Shown here: positions 44,681-58,600 of the stretch, piece by piece
Layout: every line of letters begins with the position of its first letter
Position numbering within the stretch: the first letter of the stretch is position 1
Assembly: GCF_947242115.1 (NCBI RefSeq)
Contig: NC_074726.1
Span: 12,709,970 to 12,773,969 of the forward strand
Length of the DNA: 64,000 bases
Source: Biomphalaria glabrata
Taxonomy: Eukaryota > Mollusca > Gastropoda > Planorbidae
Direction: 5' to 3'
The notes under the pieces: model-generated
Told to the model about the DNA's origin: nothing
Databases searched by the model: none
The model's input: the letters and a program-made list of their open reading frames with translations, nothing else
Program-made: the position numbers and the translations under genes

Positions 44681-45054
44681 TCTGGGCAGAAAAAAATGCT
44701 CAAATATTCACTTTTATAAGTGTGGACAGTTAAGGAGATGATAGAGGTGATCAACATGTGGTCAGTATTACATTAGCCAGGTAACATCCATGGTAAGCTA
44801 GATGTCAGAAGTGGCAGTCACTGTTATTTAGTGTAGACTGAATGCTGGGCCCCAGTAATCTGTGCAGAGTTGGCAGTGAATGCAAGTTTAGTTTAAGTAA
44901 CTATTAGTAATTATAAGATGATATTGCTGAACTACTACAATTGTATGTTCAAGACTTATTACTTTAATAAATGATCAATGTACTTCAGTCAAGATATCGA
45001 CATTTTTTTTTACATTTTGAATGCAACAAAAGTTGATTAATAAGATAAAAACGT

Positions 45055-45415
45055 TACATATTTTTCGCACATATACCCTACGTATAATCTGTACATAATA
45101 TGCGTATAGCCCGCACAAATTACAATAAGTAAAAACAAAATTGTACAACCTACACCCTTGCATACACAGCATGTGCAAAGCATGACAAGCCATAAATTAC
45201 TGGTACATGATGTTAATACTTGTTTTTCCGTAGTATGTTGTTTAATTGCATTTGCAGTATGTTGTATAAAGACTCACAGGTATGTCCATAATTTCCATTA
45301 GGTTTATGAGTAAAATAAATTTTATAAACCCTGCACCTTTGTATACCCTGCATAGCTGCTATTCGTTTGTAAAAATGTGTATAACCTGCGAGTTATATGT
45401 ACAAAAATATGGCAC
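45055..45415. repeat. Diverged inverted repeat (possible MITE)
   Basis: The left arm (about 45058-45185: 'catatttttcgcacatata', 'gtataatctgtacata', 'gcatacacagcat') is loosely complementary to the right arm (about 45290-45415: 'tataccctgcatagc', 'gtgtataacctgcgag', 'atatgtacaaaaatatg'). No target duplication was identified. Confidence 0.4.
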
Positions 45416-45544
45416 ATTCATTATTTTATTGAATGATTTGTATGCTATCAAAAAAAGGAGCCTAAATTAGTAACAGAGAAGTCTAATGAAATGGCTTGCT
45501 AATGAAATAGATGGCTAGTTTATTAATTGGTATAAACACTTTAG

Positions 45545-45660
45545 AATGTCAAAGTCATGATGATGGTCCTGAGTGCCATCCCCTACAGGAGGTTTGATCT
45601 AGGATGTTTAATAATCTTAGTATCTTCATTTCTGAAGGAACCTATACAACTAAACAATAG
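45545..45660 (+). mobile_element. SINE (family B), worn copy
   Basis: It shares 'ggtcctgagt', CAGGAGGTTTGATCTAGGA and 'tctgaaggaacct' with the tail of the 40120-40335 copy, in the opposite orientation. The tRNA-like head is mostly lost. Confidence 0.55.
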
Positions 45661-45948
45661 ATACATTTAATATTCAGATTTGTTACAAGACCAATAATTA
45701 TACTTAACACTAATTAATATAGATTTCTTGAGTTAATCCAAACATGGGATTTCAAGACTGTGAATCAACACTGAGCAAAAAAACAGAGCTGGTGATAGGC
45801 AGCTTAAAACACACTATAGGCCTACTATAATACTATATCTAGATTCTGGCGGTTGTTTTCCTTTGGACACAATGGCTGCAATAAATTAATAAAATACAGA
45901 AGACAGAGAGTAAGAATTATAAAAATATAGTTCTAATTAGTTGTTGAT

Positions 45949-46158
45949 CTACATACTAGGATAAAGAGAATTTTTTTCAAAATAAGCTTGTTGCTCTGGC
46001 GTCATGTGCGCATAAGGATTCCAAAACTTTTGTATTATAGGATAATAAAAAGCACTTGTCCCAATGATTGTTCCTGCTATTATAACAAACTTTTTGGTTA
46101 AAGGCTTTTGCCACAAAGCATTAAACTTGCTTCGCAAATTATTCATAGAAGACGTCAT
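45949..46158 (-). CDS. Small single-TM protein, 69 aa, unidentified (mitochondrial inner-membrane type)
   Basis: One uninterrupted frame from ATG at 46158 to the stop at 45949-45951. Residues 1-24 are basic with amphipathic character (MNNLRSKFNALWQKPLTKK). One hydrophobic segment follows at about 25-42 (FVIIAGTIIGTSAFYYPI), then a polar tail with NPYAHMTPEQQAYFEKN. The size and layout are those of small mitochondrial respiratory-chain subunits or assembly factors; the AFYYPI stretch loosely recalls SMIM20/MITRAC7, but the tail differs, so I give no name. The gene is head to head with CDK14, 458 bases between start codons. It lies just after an AGATCT-rich promoter region and has no close neighbours downstream. 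The protein-like composition and position argue that it is real; expression evidence is lacking. Confidence 0.6.
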   Translation of the reverse strand: MTSSMNNLRSKFNALWQKPLTKKFVIIAGTIIGTSAFYYPIIQKFWNPYAHMTPEQQAYFEKNSLYPSM

Positions 46159-46616
46159 AATTTAGATAATATTAATAGGTAATAGGTGTGTTACTGTGTA
46201 CAATCACATCTAGATCTATATAGACATATTATTATGTGATATTATAATATCTAGCTCTAGTATAGATCTAGATCTATAGAATAATAGATCTGTCTAAAAA
46301 ATAAACAAGACTTTTTACAAGAGGACGTTTTCTACAAAAACGACCTTTCGCTTTCAACGGAAAAAAACAACACACAATGGGAAATAATCCAAATTTTGTA
46401 TAAACTCGGTATTTTTTTATTCTTAGAGTTGTGTCCTTGGCTTTTTAACTAAAAAAAAAAAATTCCCATCAATAATGGCGACCAAGGAATGATTCACTGG
46501 GTGATACAGAGTCTAGATCTATATCAAATAGATTTTAGAATAACATGCTATAATTCGTATAATATTGCGCCAATACCTAAAACGCTGATGGGAAATTTGG
46601 ATATGTATATTTAGAT
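46159..46616. promoter_or_regulatory. Likely bidirectional promoter between the small TM gene and CDK14
   Basis: Divergent start codons are only 458 bases apart. The interval contains an AATAATGGCGACC motif (46470s) that resembles a YY1-type ATGGCG site. It also holds AGATCT-rich sequence and no recognised transposon. No convincing TATA box is positioned for either gene. The assignment is inferred from layout. Confidence 0.45.
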
Positions 46617-49600
46617 ATGGCTGCTGACGCAGACAAACCTACAAGCAGAGCTGATATGCGAGAAGGTAACTCAGACTCAGAGTCTCAGAGTAAATGAGAG
46701 TTCAGAGTCAGGAGTCAGAGACACTCACAGTCACACTGACACTCACAACAAGACACTGATTCAGATTGTCACTGATACAGTCTAACTAGATCTAGACTCT
46801 CTATATAGTTACACTATATACTATATAGAGTCTAATTGAAAGAGCGAAGATTTAGACTAGGTCTATCAATCAAATCAATGTCTAGTCTAGCTTTACTACA
46901 GTACTTTAGACTTAGACATTAGACTAGATCTAGATCTAGAACTTAAGTTTTTATATTTTCACAATTGTCAATTAGATCTAGATCTAGAGAAATCTAGAGT
47001 CTTTACTTTAGTTTAGTCTTTAGTGTAAGTGTAACTCAAACCAGATTAGTTAGAATTAGACTAGATCTAGGTCTAGCTATACTAGATTCTAGAAATATTC
47101 TAGATCTATAATCTGTATTAATATTAATAATATTCTATATTGTCTATATAAATATATAAATAGTTAGTTGTTACTTGTAATTTTAGATTATATTTTTATA
47201 ATAATATCTTAACAGAGAGTGAGTTGACTTGTTGAGTGACTCAGTGAGTGACTGTTACTACTGTTAGAATATCTACTAGAGTCTACGTACTGTTAAGGAT
47301 TTATTTTAAGTTTGTGTTAGTCTGTATCTATAGATCTTAGTTATTTACTTTCTAGTAGTAGAGATACAATCAAGTTTTTTCAAGGTATCATCTATGTCTA
47401 TGTATGGTATTGGTATCACCAATGATGCCCAAAATACGTCCCGCTGGCCATATCTGGCCTGCAACATTGTTCCATTCATCCTTCTGAAATGTCGTCACAA
47501 AGTGTAGAAAATCACTTATTAAAAAAAGTTGAAAAAATGTATCTTTCCCTATGTTAGGATCTGACTTTTTCTCTGATGGATTGTTACCATGATCTTTAAC
47601 ATAAATTGTATGTTTATAATGAAATTATACTCTGAATGTAGAATCTACCAGGAAAAGTGAATGGATCTTTACTTTTTGGTGGAACATGTTTTATATTAAA
47701 GAAAGTGTGGCTGTTTGAAACAACAACACATTAAACGTCATTATTATACAAATATGGCAACATTCTTGATTTGAGTCGTGAAACAAGATTGTTAAATTAC
47801 GCCTAGAGATTATATATTATATATTCTTATATCATCACAAATGTATATAATCAATTATTCTTATATTAGCAGAACCATGTTTAGTGGTTCAATCTCTTTT
47901 GTTGGGGTACATCTGGGAGGTTTCCATGCTGCCTTAAAAAGGATTTCATGGGATATTTTTCTTGCATTCCTGGACATGATAATGTTGAAGGAGAGTTTTC
48001 TTTGTACAGCCTCTTAGCTTTAACTTCAGATTGATAATATTTTATATTTTTTTTGTCTCTGAACTTTACAAATTCACATTTTTAAAGTATAAAATTTAAT
48101 ACATATACCATGTCATGTGTCTTTCCAATTTCTACAATTCTTTCAATATAATAATATGTCAATTTTTTTAATAAATAATAGACCAATATTGTACAATTAG
48201 CTGTGAATTTTTTTTATCTATCTTGAAAAACTTTTTCTGAGCTTAGAATTCATATTTAAAATTAAAATGTGTTTTTACTTTAAGGCTCTTTAAAAATCTC
48301 TTGAATTTAAAAGCATTAAACTAGGTCTCATGCTCATTTTTGTCATATGGGCTCAAAGTAGGCATGCTCAAAACAATTGAAAGCTATCCAAACACAGCTA
48401 TCTATCTATCTTCCCCAAAAATAAACACTTTGAAATAAGTGCACCCTGTCCTGATTACTGCTCAAACTTCCTAGCCAAAATTGAGGCAATTACCATAGCA
48501 TTACAGACAGTGGAAAACAAATTATCTGAATGATTACAATCATCATCAGATATTGTTGTCTTTACAGACTCCCCTGCAAACACTTAACAGTAGCACCTCA
48601 AACAGCCTAAGAGAGTTGACAACACTAATTGTGATAATCCATCAGATGATGTCAAAATTAAATATCGATATCACACTATAGTGGATCCCTGGACTCATTG
48701 GCATCACAGAAAATGAAAAGGCAGATAAACTATCAAAGGCAGGATAATCTATGGAACAACCAGATAGACTTGTTAACTACCTCACCCTAAGGTCAATGTT
48801 AGTCAACAATCACAAAGAGTGGCTCAACCAATGGGCATCAGGAAACACAGGCAGAGCCATGGACAAAAAATGACTATGCCTAACAAACTGGACAGTATTA
48901 ACTTCCTCCCCAGCAAAGAGCAATCTACAATCTTCCAACTAAGAACAGGACACACACTCCTGTTAAATTACCATCTGAACAAAATAAGTTCCTCACAACT
49001 CCTCCTTTGTAGACACTGTGCCCACCCTTGTGAAACCGTAAACCATATATCCTCTTTGAATGCCCCTTCCTAATCCACCTTAGGCAGACCCTACTACCAA
49101 TATGGCCCAACATAACCAATAGCCTGTACGGCAGTGTTGAACAACAGTCTGCAATGGAGCAAAAAGCTAGCTAGAAGAAGAAGAAGAAGTCATATGGGCA
49201 TTTTGTTAGAGTTATGCTCCAGTCTTTTCTAAGCCTTTTTATGTTTATATTCAGAGTTGTTCCATATACAATATGACCTTGTTGACATAAAAATGCCTTT
49301 GTGAAGTCATTTGAATAAAAGAAGTGTGTAGAACATGTACCAACATATTAACCATATATATTTAGTTCATTGAATATCTTCAGTCTTAATTTATTTTTTA
49401 AATTTATAATTATTTTGATATATATATCTATATTTTGTTCATTTTTAAACAGGTAAAGAAAAAACTCAACTAAGTCGCCTAAAAAAGTTAAGGCGGCGTA
49501 TATCTGCCAGCTTTGGAAGACTTTGTAAGTTAAAGCAGTTTATCTTTTTTTTTATTTTATTAAATGTGTATTTTTGTTTTTATATATATATATGATATCT

Positions 49601-52600
49601 ATATAAAATAATAAGGGTTGTCTTTGAGTCCGAAGATTAGTGAAGAATGCAGTATTCCCTATGCAGTCCCAGCTGTAACCTACATATTATATATTATGTA
49701 TATAATTGCGATTTCTTCGATTCTGAAGATTAAGAATGAGTGCAGTGTTTCACATGGCTATGCGATTCCAGTTTTGACCTGCATATTATTCCACATCAGA
49801 AGACAACATCTTGTACTTAAAGTTTCACTATAAAGTGTACTCAACTAACATTTTCTAATTTTTACAAAGCTTATATCAACTCACTTTGCCTACCTGTCTG
49901 TGTGACCAAAAGTTTGTGCAAGTTATTTCTCTGACACCAAATCTCAGATCGAGCTGAAATTTGCTTAATTATTTCTTTTACCTGACAACACAATAATCAA
50001 TTTTAAAAATTAATCAATTAGTTAACTATTAGTAATAATATACTTTATTTGGTATCTCAAACGAGGAAAAGAAATAGTTTGTGACTAAAGTGGTGGTATT
50101 AGCTGAATTAGTCCCCTTTATATTAGGCTGCTGTCTGAGGCTTAGTGAACACAAGCATGAAATAGAAACAATAGAGAACTATACAATTTTCCATGTTCAT
50201 AGACTCTTCACTAGCAGAGTGGTTACCGTGTTGGCTTGAGAAGACTTTAGGCCCAAGTTCTAATTCAGGTTGTTCCCTCTTTTTTTAAGTACATTTAAAA
50301 AGCAGTCACCCAGATACCCCGCTCGTTTTTCCCCTTTCCAACTGGTCCAGACAAGTGATAGGATCATAGCGTATGACGCTAAAAGCATGAAAATGCGCTA
50401 AACAAAAACAATTGGTAAAAAAATATTTTTAGTCACACAGATTTATTATTGTTAGTCTATATCTATTCCAAATTTATTTACTTGACTGATTCATACTAAT
50501 TGATATAAGATTTGTTTTATTTTAAAATAATTTTTTTTTTTGTATTTTGCTTGTTAAGAAATTTGTTTTCTTCTTCCATCCTTGCAGCAATAAGCAAAGA
50601 GGAGACCATTCATGAAAGTGATAATGAGCTTGACTATGTATTTCAAGTAGGTTTACATTCTCTTTGTTGTAAGTGTCAAGATATTTTTCATAACTAATAA
50701 CACAGTGAGAGTTTATGAGTCACTGTGACCAAGATATATAGAGTGCTTGGTTGTCAAGTTAAAAGTATTGGTAGATTTTTTAGATTTTTGCTTGGGGGTT
50801 TGAGACTATTCCTGAGTTCAGCAAGCACTAGCGTACTTGACACCTATTAAAACATGAATACTATTTCTTTCACTGGGTACTTTAAGCTTGTTTCTCTTTG
50901 GTCTAAATTTTACAGGGAAACCTTGAAATGCAAGCTATTTTATAATAAAGTAAATAAAAAGTTTAAGGGATACAAAGCTGTAACTTGATTTGTGAGAACT
51001 TAAAAAAAAATAATTAACTTCATAACGTGTTATTTAATAGTTATGCTGTTGCAGTGCTTATTCTGAAATATTCTCTTTGGAATAAATTATGTCAGTTCAA
51101 AGTTAAAATATAATCTGTGTTAATTAAATTGAAGAGTAAAAAGTAAATTTCCTCTTTCAAACTTAGCTGACCACGTGGCAGATAATGTTAAGTACATCTT
51201 TTTCTGTTTCTACGACTGACAGTTTTGAACCATTGTGCCACATGGCTACACATTGACCAACTGCATTTACATTCCCCAAGTAATGTCACATACCCATTAG
51301 AGTTGGTGGTCTCAGGGATGTTTTAAACATCAGAAGTTTAAAATCAGTCATTTAGATTTGAACTCATGACCTCATGCACTTTCCCTCAGCCACTATGCCC
51401 CCATTTACCAAACAACAAATATTGAATTATTATTTTTAGTAAAATCTTTTGTATTTAGAATAGAATGAAACACATCAATAATGAATGAAAAAATTTGAAA
51501 TAATTGTTTTTATAAATAGACAAATTTGTTACCATGTTACTATTTAACCTATTAACTATTAACCCTAAGGCTGATGTATCAACAAACAATGGCTACTACC
51601 CTCAGAAAACCAGATCTGCTCCTGATACTCCACCAGCAGCCAATGGTAACCACACTGTAACCAATGGCAACCACAGATATGATGCTTACACTGTCCACAC
51701 AGCTGGTACAAAGCAGGTGGTAGTTCCCCGAAATCCAGGTAATCTTAGACCTAGTTTACTAAAATGTAGATTATTTTAAGCTCTGTTTCGCAATTTTTTT
51801 TACTGCTATATGAGTGTCAAGTTCTTTTTTATTTATAAAAAATGTTCACAGAAGGCCGTCATACTCCAGTAAAGAGGCACCACTCAGCAGGGGATATGCT
51901 TGGTGGAGCAGTTTTTCCCCCAGCCCCAAAATCTGTGGCCTCGGAAAAGCAGCCCCGGCCCAAGTCCGAAGGCCATGTTTACAGCCGTCAGTCCATTTAC
52001 AAAAGAGCTGTAAGTTTTGGGGTCAGTATAAAGAGAGATCTATAGGAATAGCAGTATTATTGAATTATCAGATCATTTTAGCAGCAACAAAGTTTTGGTA
52101 ATAATCAAAGTTAAATCAAAATTTGAATGAATGGAATTGTTACTCATGTGTTAGATTTCACTTCATTAGTTGAGTTTTCTTCATTTAAGGTATATTATTT
52201 ACTACTCTTTCTGTAATAATCTGTTGTCAATCCTTTTAGTCTGAAAATATATATTTTAAAAAAAAAATGAATTTTCTATCTAAAAATAAAACTTTTAATA
52301 AGCAAATCAGAAATATTATCATAGTTAAGTGATAAATATTAGGAAATGGAATTTAGAAAAATTTAATAGATTTCTTCCTTTTATTTATTTTACTTTGTAT
52401 GCATTTTCAATATATTTATTTATTAAGACATTAAGGGACTTAAAGAAAACAATTAACTATTGTCAACTTCTGAGAACATAAAACAAGGACAAAAATTCCA
52501 ACTGTGTTTTATACATTTATGAACCAGTAGTTTTTAACAATGTATCTTCTTATCTTGGACATGCTCCATTTTTGCATAGTGATTTTCGCTACAATTTGAT

Positions 52601-55600
52601 AATACTTAGATATGTATGATGTTTATTATCAATGAAAATTAGCATTTGGACTTTATGATTCTTAGAGTAAGTATGAACTGCTATTTGAGGTATTAAGCGC
52701 TGCAGTTTTCAAATGCTTCAGCTTTAATTAAGTGATGGCTGTAAAAGAATTCTTCCTTCAAAAAATTCATAAAACCACCAGTTTTTAACAATTTATCTGC
52801 CAGTCTTAGAACTTGCCATATATTAACATACCTGTATGGGCTGCATTATGCTAAGGCTTTTTTTTTCTTTAGGGTCCTTCTGCATTTGGACGCGCTGATT
52901 CTTACAGTAAATTAGAACAGCTTGGGGAGGGATCCTATGCTACAGTTTTCAAAGGTTTCAGCAGTTTAACAAATCAAGTTGTCGCTCTTAAAGAAATCCG
53001 CCTGCAAGAGGAGGAAGGTGCACCGTTCACTGCCATAAGAGAAGGTCTTTTTATAATCATTATTATTGTTATTATCAATAATTTCTCATCCAGCACATTG
53101 TTTATTTATTGAATGTTGCCTATGTTGCATCAGGCTCTTATAGTTTGATCTCATGATAATAAAATATATAATGGAATGAAAAGTCATTATTATATATGGG
53201 GTGTTTATGATATCTTGAATTTCAGACACTATAAACGTATATTGCTTTGTATAATTTTCACCCAAAAATTTGTTTTTTTTTTTTTTTCACCACTTTCTTT
53301 AGAACATAAACTTTTCAAAAGTTAAAAAGTGATTAATGTAATATTATATTACCACTTCATTATTATCATGGTCATGAATGTATTCCACGCTTCTACATCT
53401 TCACATCAAAAGATCTCCATGAAACTATTTTGTTTTAGGAGAGAATGAAAAAATTCTTACCCTTACCCTCACTAATAAGTAAGAACAATTTAAGCTAGGA
53501 TTATATTTATATAACATTATTACATTGACTCTTTTTAAGTCATTATTTAATTGCAAATGAACAAAGTTCATTCTGAGAAATGGCGTCTATGGTAAAATAA
53601 AAAACTGTCAATCTATGTAAAAGCAATGAAAGACGCATAATACTTTTTTTATGCTATTAATTTTTGTTATATAAAAAGAAAACGTGGCCAAGCAAGCCAT
53701 TTTTATTCAAAAAATTTTTATAAACATGATGACTGTAAAGAATTATTTAGCTATAGAAATATATCATTTTCATATTGTTTTCATTATGTTTGACCTCTTG
53801 TATTATGTCTGTAGCATCTCTACTGAAAGGTTTACGCCATGCCAATATAGTTACCCTCCATGACATAATCCACACTCGAGAAACTTTGACTTTTGTATTT
53901 GAATATGTGGTGAGTAACTGAACTTTTTAAGTGTTTTTTTTTTAAACATTGGTATTAAGTGCATTGGGGGCGCGGTGGTCGAATGGTTAAGTGCTTGGTT
54001 TCCGAACCTGAGGTCCTGGGTTTGAATCCTGTTGAAGACTTGGATTTTGAATTTCGGGAATTTTAGGATGCCCCTGAGTCCACCCAACTCTAATGGGTAC
54101 CTGACTTAAGTTGGGGTAAGTAAAGGCAGTTTGTCATTGTGCTGGCCACATAACACCCTGCTCGTTAACCTTTGGCCAAGGAAACAGATGACCTTAACAT
54201 CATCTGCCCCATAGATCGCAAGGTCTGAATGGGGAAACTTTACTTTTTTAGCAGCCCCTGTAAGTGGAAAAGCTGCTTTTAGGCTTGTATATTGAATATT
54301 GTTTATTTTGTCCAGAAACTCCCCTTCTTTTGATTTGCCCTTCCAATAAAACAACCAGCATTTTAATGATCCCCCCCTTAGCATACTTTTTAGCCTATGT
54401 ATTCTAGTATCTCTTATATTGAAGTGGAAAGACCCACTCTCTTTTTCTCTCCTTCTTTCTCTCTCCTCACTCCTTCTTCTCTCTTTGCTTCCAACCCTGC
54501 CCTCCCTCCAACAACACTTGATTCATTTCCCCTGGAAAAGGGACACCACTATTCATAATTTAGACCATGAGTTTTAAATTTATTTTGTCTGGTAAAGATC
54601 TAGACTTTTACCTTGAGACTTACTTAGACTTAGGTCCTCCCGCGCCGTTCGGCGCATTGGGCAGCAAGCTGTCTCCATAAGATCTGTCGTTGGCAATGTC
54701 TGAAGCCTCCTCCCACCTGGTGTCCACTGTTCTGAGATCCTTCATGAAGGTGTGGCGCCAAGTAATATGAGGACGTCCCTGTTTGCGCTTTCCTCGTATT
54801 GGGCTCCATGTCATCGCAACTCTTGGTATAAGTAGTTCATTTTGTCGTAGAACATGCCCCACAAACCTCATGTGACGCTCTGTCACAACCTCACTAAGTG
54901 TTTGACTCCCAGTTTGGCAAAGGATTTCCTTGTTTGAGACCAGATCTGTGTAACTGACTCCCCAAAATCCGTCTCAGCCATTTTAGTTGAGCCACATTTA
55001 GTCTTTTCTCAATTTTGACAGATGACTTCCATGTCTCACATGCATATGTTGCAGTTGGGATGACAATTGTGCTGAGAAGGTGTATTTTTGTCTCGAGTCC
55101 AATGGCTTGGCTTGTCCAAATAGGCTGCAGCCTTTGGAAAATGCTCCCCGCCTTTCCTATTTGGTACGTTACATCATGGTAGGCATCCCCTTCATTTGTT
55201 ATGATGCTGCCAAGGTACGTGAACTTGTCCAGCTCTTCAAGCTTTGACTCGCCAAGTCTGATGGGGGCACCCTTTGCTATATCCCACTCGCAAAATTTTG
55301 GTCTTATCTAAGTTTATGCGGAGGCCAATTTTGGGTGCTTCTCTATCTAGGCTCTCCGTCATTTCTTATGTCTTTATTTTTTAGCCCTGAGTAGTGCAAC
55401 GTCATCAGCGAAGTCCAAGTCTGTTATTCGATTTTGTTCATGCCATTGAATACCAAAGGCAGTCTGGTTCATTGCTCTCCTCATTATGTAGTCGATGGCT
55501 AGGAGGAAAATACCTCCACAAAATAGTGCTGAAAACCTTGCCTGAGACAGAGAGGAGAGTAATGCCCTTCCAGTTGTTGCAGTCTGCCAAGTTGCCCTTT

Positions 55601-58600
55601 TTTGGAAGCTTTACAATCACTCTTTTTTGCCAGTCCTCAGGGACTTTTGAAGTTCGCCAACAGAGATGATCAGTCATTCTGTTATCAATGCATTGTCCTC
55701 CATGTTTTAGCATTTCTGCTGACACCATGTCGAGCCCTGGTCCTGTTATTTATAGCTCATAGAGATAAAATAGCCCTAATCTCATGAAACATATGAAACA
55801 AAAAACTCCTCACACAAATACACACACACACACTCTTTTAATAGGCCCTCACATTTACTGTAACAATTCATTGGATTTTTATTTCTAGATTTAGTTAACC
55901 ACACAGACTAAAAACGCAAAATACCTCTAATTCTAATAAATGAAAAACTGTCATGGAATCCCCATATTGATGAAACTATCAAAAAATCAAATAAAGCATT
56001 AGGATTTATGAAAATAAATTTGTATAAATCAAATAAGAACATAAAACTAAAAGGCTATTTAACCTTGATTAGGCCAATAATAGAATATTCATCCTCTGTT
56101 TGGGACCCCTTCACTCAAGAAAACATTAAGAAACTGAAACACTGAACCATAATTTTACAAATTCCATATGCTAGGACAAAAAAATGGTCATTCTTCCCTA
56201 GTGCCATTAGTGCATGGAGTGGGTTGCCACGAAAATCAACAACTTTAGCAGAGTTTAACCCTTACCAGTCTTTTTTATTTTTTGAGGAGTTTGCAGCCAG
56301 GTCTGAATTAAATTCTAGCTGATTCATAGTATTTTACAAGAAATTAGAAAAATAAAATAAAACAGACATCCAGTTGTTGTTTTTTAATATTTTATTTATA
56401 ACAACGAAAAATGTTCCAAACATGATGTCTCAATGTTTAGTTTTGAAAATTTATTTGTGGATGGTACTTTTTGAAGCACTCCCGAGGGTGCACTCGAGGG
56501 TGACATAACTGACCAACTAAGAGTAAGTTTCACACTAGAAGACTGTCTTACACCCACTGCCTGGTGTTTTTCTGTTACTGCAAACAATGCAGTCTTTAGT
56601 CTTTCTGTTTGGAAAGATAGCTATGAAATATTGGAATTTTTTTAGTCTCTGGTCAGACTGGAAAAACGATCTTGGTCAAGCTATTTTATTTATTTTTTAG
56701 AATAATTTCACGATTATCATTTACTTTCTGCTTTATAAAATAGTAATTTAAAATTTAGGAGTCAGGAAGTGGAACAAAAAGTTTGATATTTAACTTAAAT
56801 TCGAGCCAAATTATTATGGCCCACTGGGTGGGACATTCGACCAGAACAGGAAAAAAAAAAATGTCCCACCCAGTGGGACATTCAACCGGAAAGGGTTAAG
56901 TCATTGATTAACATACATGACTAGATTGACACATGAAATGTGTAGGATGTAATTATGTTAAAATAATCGTCTTATTTTTGTTTAATGAAACTGCTTAAAA
57001 GTATGTCTTTTGTTCCAACAGCATACAGACTTAAGTCAGTACCTAGAAAGACATCCAGGGGGCTTAAATACTACTAATGTCAAGGTAAGAAAAAAAAGCA
57101 GAAAGAAATCAGAAATTTAGAGCAATTCATCTTATTTTTAGATTTCTAAGTATTTTAGATATGTTACCTTCTAATGTTGAATTTCAGGAAAGCGTTTAAT
57201 CTTTTTTTTTTTTTTTATTCTTCCTCTAATTCTCTTATAACCCTTTCTTTTTTTTAAATTGTTTCACAAAAAAAATAAAAAAATATTAATAATAGAAACA
57301 ATATTGAAGAATTTTATATGCTTTCACAACAAATCTTTTTTATTTGTCTTTGTTTTCTTTTTCTGCTTTTGTTTCTATGAAAATTTGCATCGTCTTACAA
57401 TGGTTTGTTGAAACATTTTGTTCCAGCTTTTTTCTTACCAGCTTTTACGAGGACTTGCCTTTTGCCATCAACGTAGAATTTTGCACAGGTAAATTGTTTT
57501 TTTTTAGTTGTTTATAATATAGTCTGTCATGAATTGTAAACCAAATCTACACACTAAACTATGCTGTCACAAGTTGCTAGTTTCATTCTTGTTAACAGAA
57601 AAAAAATACGAACATGTTTTTTATGGGTTTTATATTTTATTTATACAGGTTTGTTTAAATCTCTGTAAAGGTTCATTAACTCTTTTTTGTTTCCAGGGAT
57701 TTGAAGCCACAGAACCTTTTAATTAGTGAAATTGGGGAACTCAAACTAGCTGATTTTGGTATGTTTCCTGGCATTAATCTATTGTCTTACAGTGTACTTT
57801 AAGTGCACATCACAAGATGTCATTGTTGATGGGTTTTTTTTTAAAGCATTAAATAAATTATCTAAGAACATTTCCTTCCTGAAAAAAAAGAAGCAGTACA
57901 GATGTATACTGATATCTTTATGTTTAGAAGTAAAATAAATAAAAATAAATTATGGCTTTTATGTAGCACTACTTTCAAGCTTATAGCATGCTCATAGCGC
58001 TTTGGCCCAAACTCATTTGTGGACTAGTGGGTGGAGGAGGTATCTGGGAGAAGGTTTTCCGTGCTGTTGTTAGGCGCTCAGTAAACGCAACTCTGGTGTC
58101 AAACCTCTAGCCCCCTTCATAGGTAGCCAAGTGTTCAAGCATACTTGGCCTCTTGACTACGCTTCCCCCATTTCCCCATCATCTTTCTGAATATTACCAA
58201 CTTAGAAATGACTCTGGGGGTGCTTTAGCTGAGCAATATAGCGCTTGGCTTCTGAACCAAGGGTCCCGGGTTCAAATCCTGGTGAAGACTGGGATTTTGA
58301 ATTTCAGGATTTTTGGATGCCTCTGAATCCACCCAACCCTGACGTTAGTTAGGGAGAAGTTGGTCTTTGTGCTGGCCACATGACGCCCTTGTTAATAGTG
58401 TGCCATAGAAACAGATGGCCTTAATATCATCTGCCCTATAGATCGCAAGGCCTGAAAAAGGGAACTTAGAAACGATTCTCATGGCCAAAGATTTTCTCAA
58501 AATGTGGACATTATTACAAGGCCTGTAAAAACATCCAGCCTCATAAAAGAAATACAGTTATTATCATTTATTATCACTCATTTTAGTTGTTAATTTCTCA

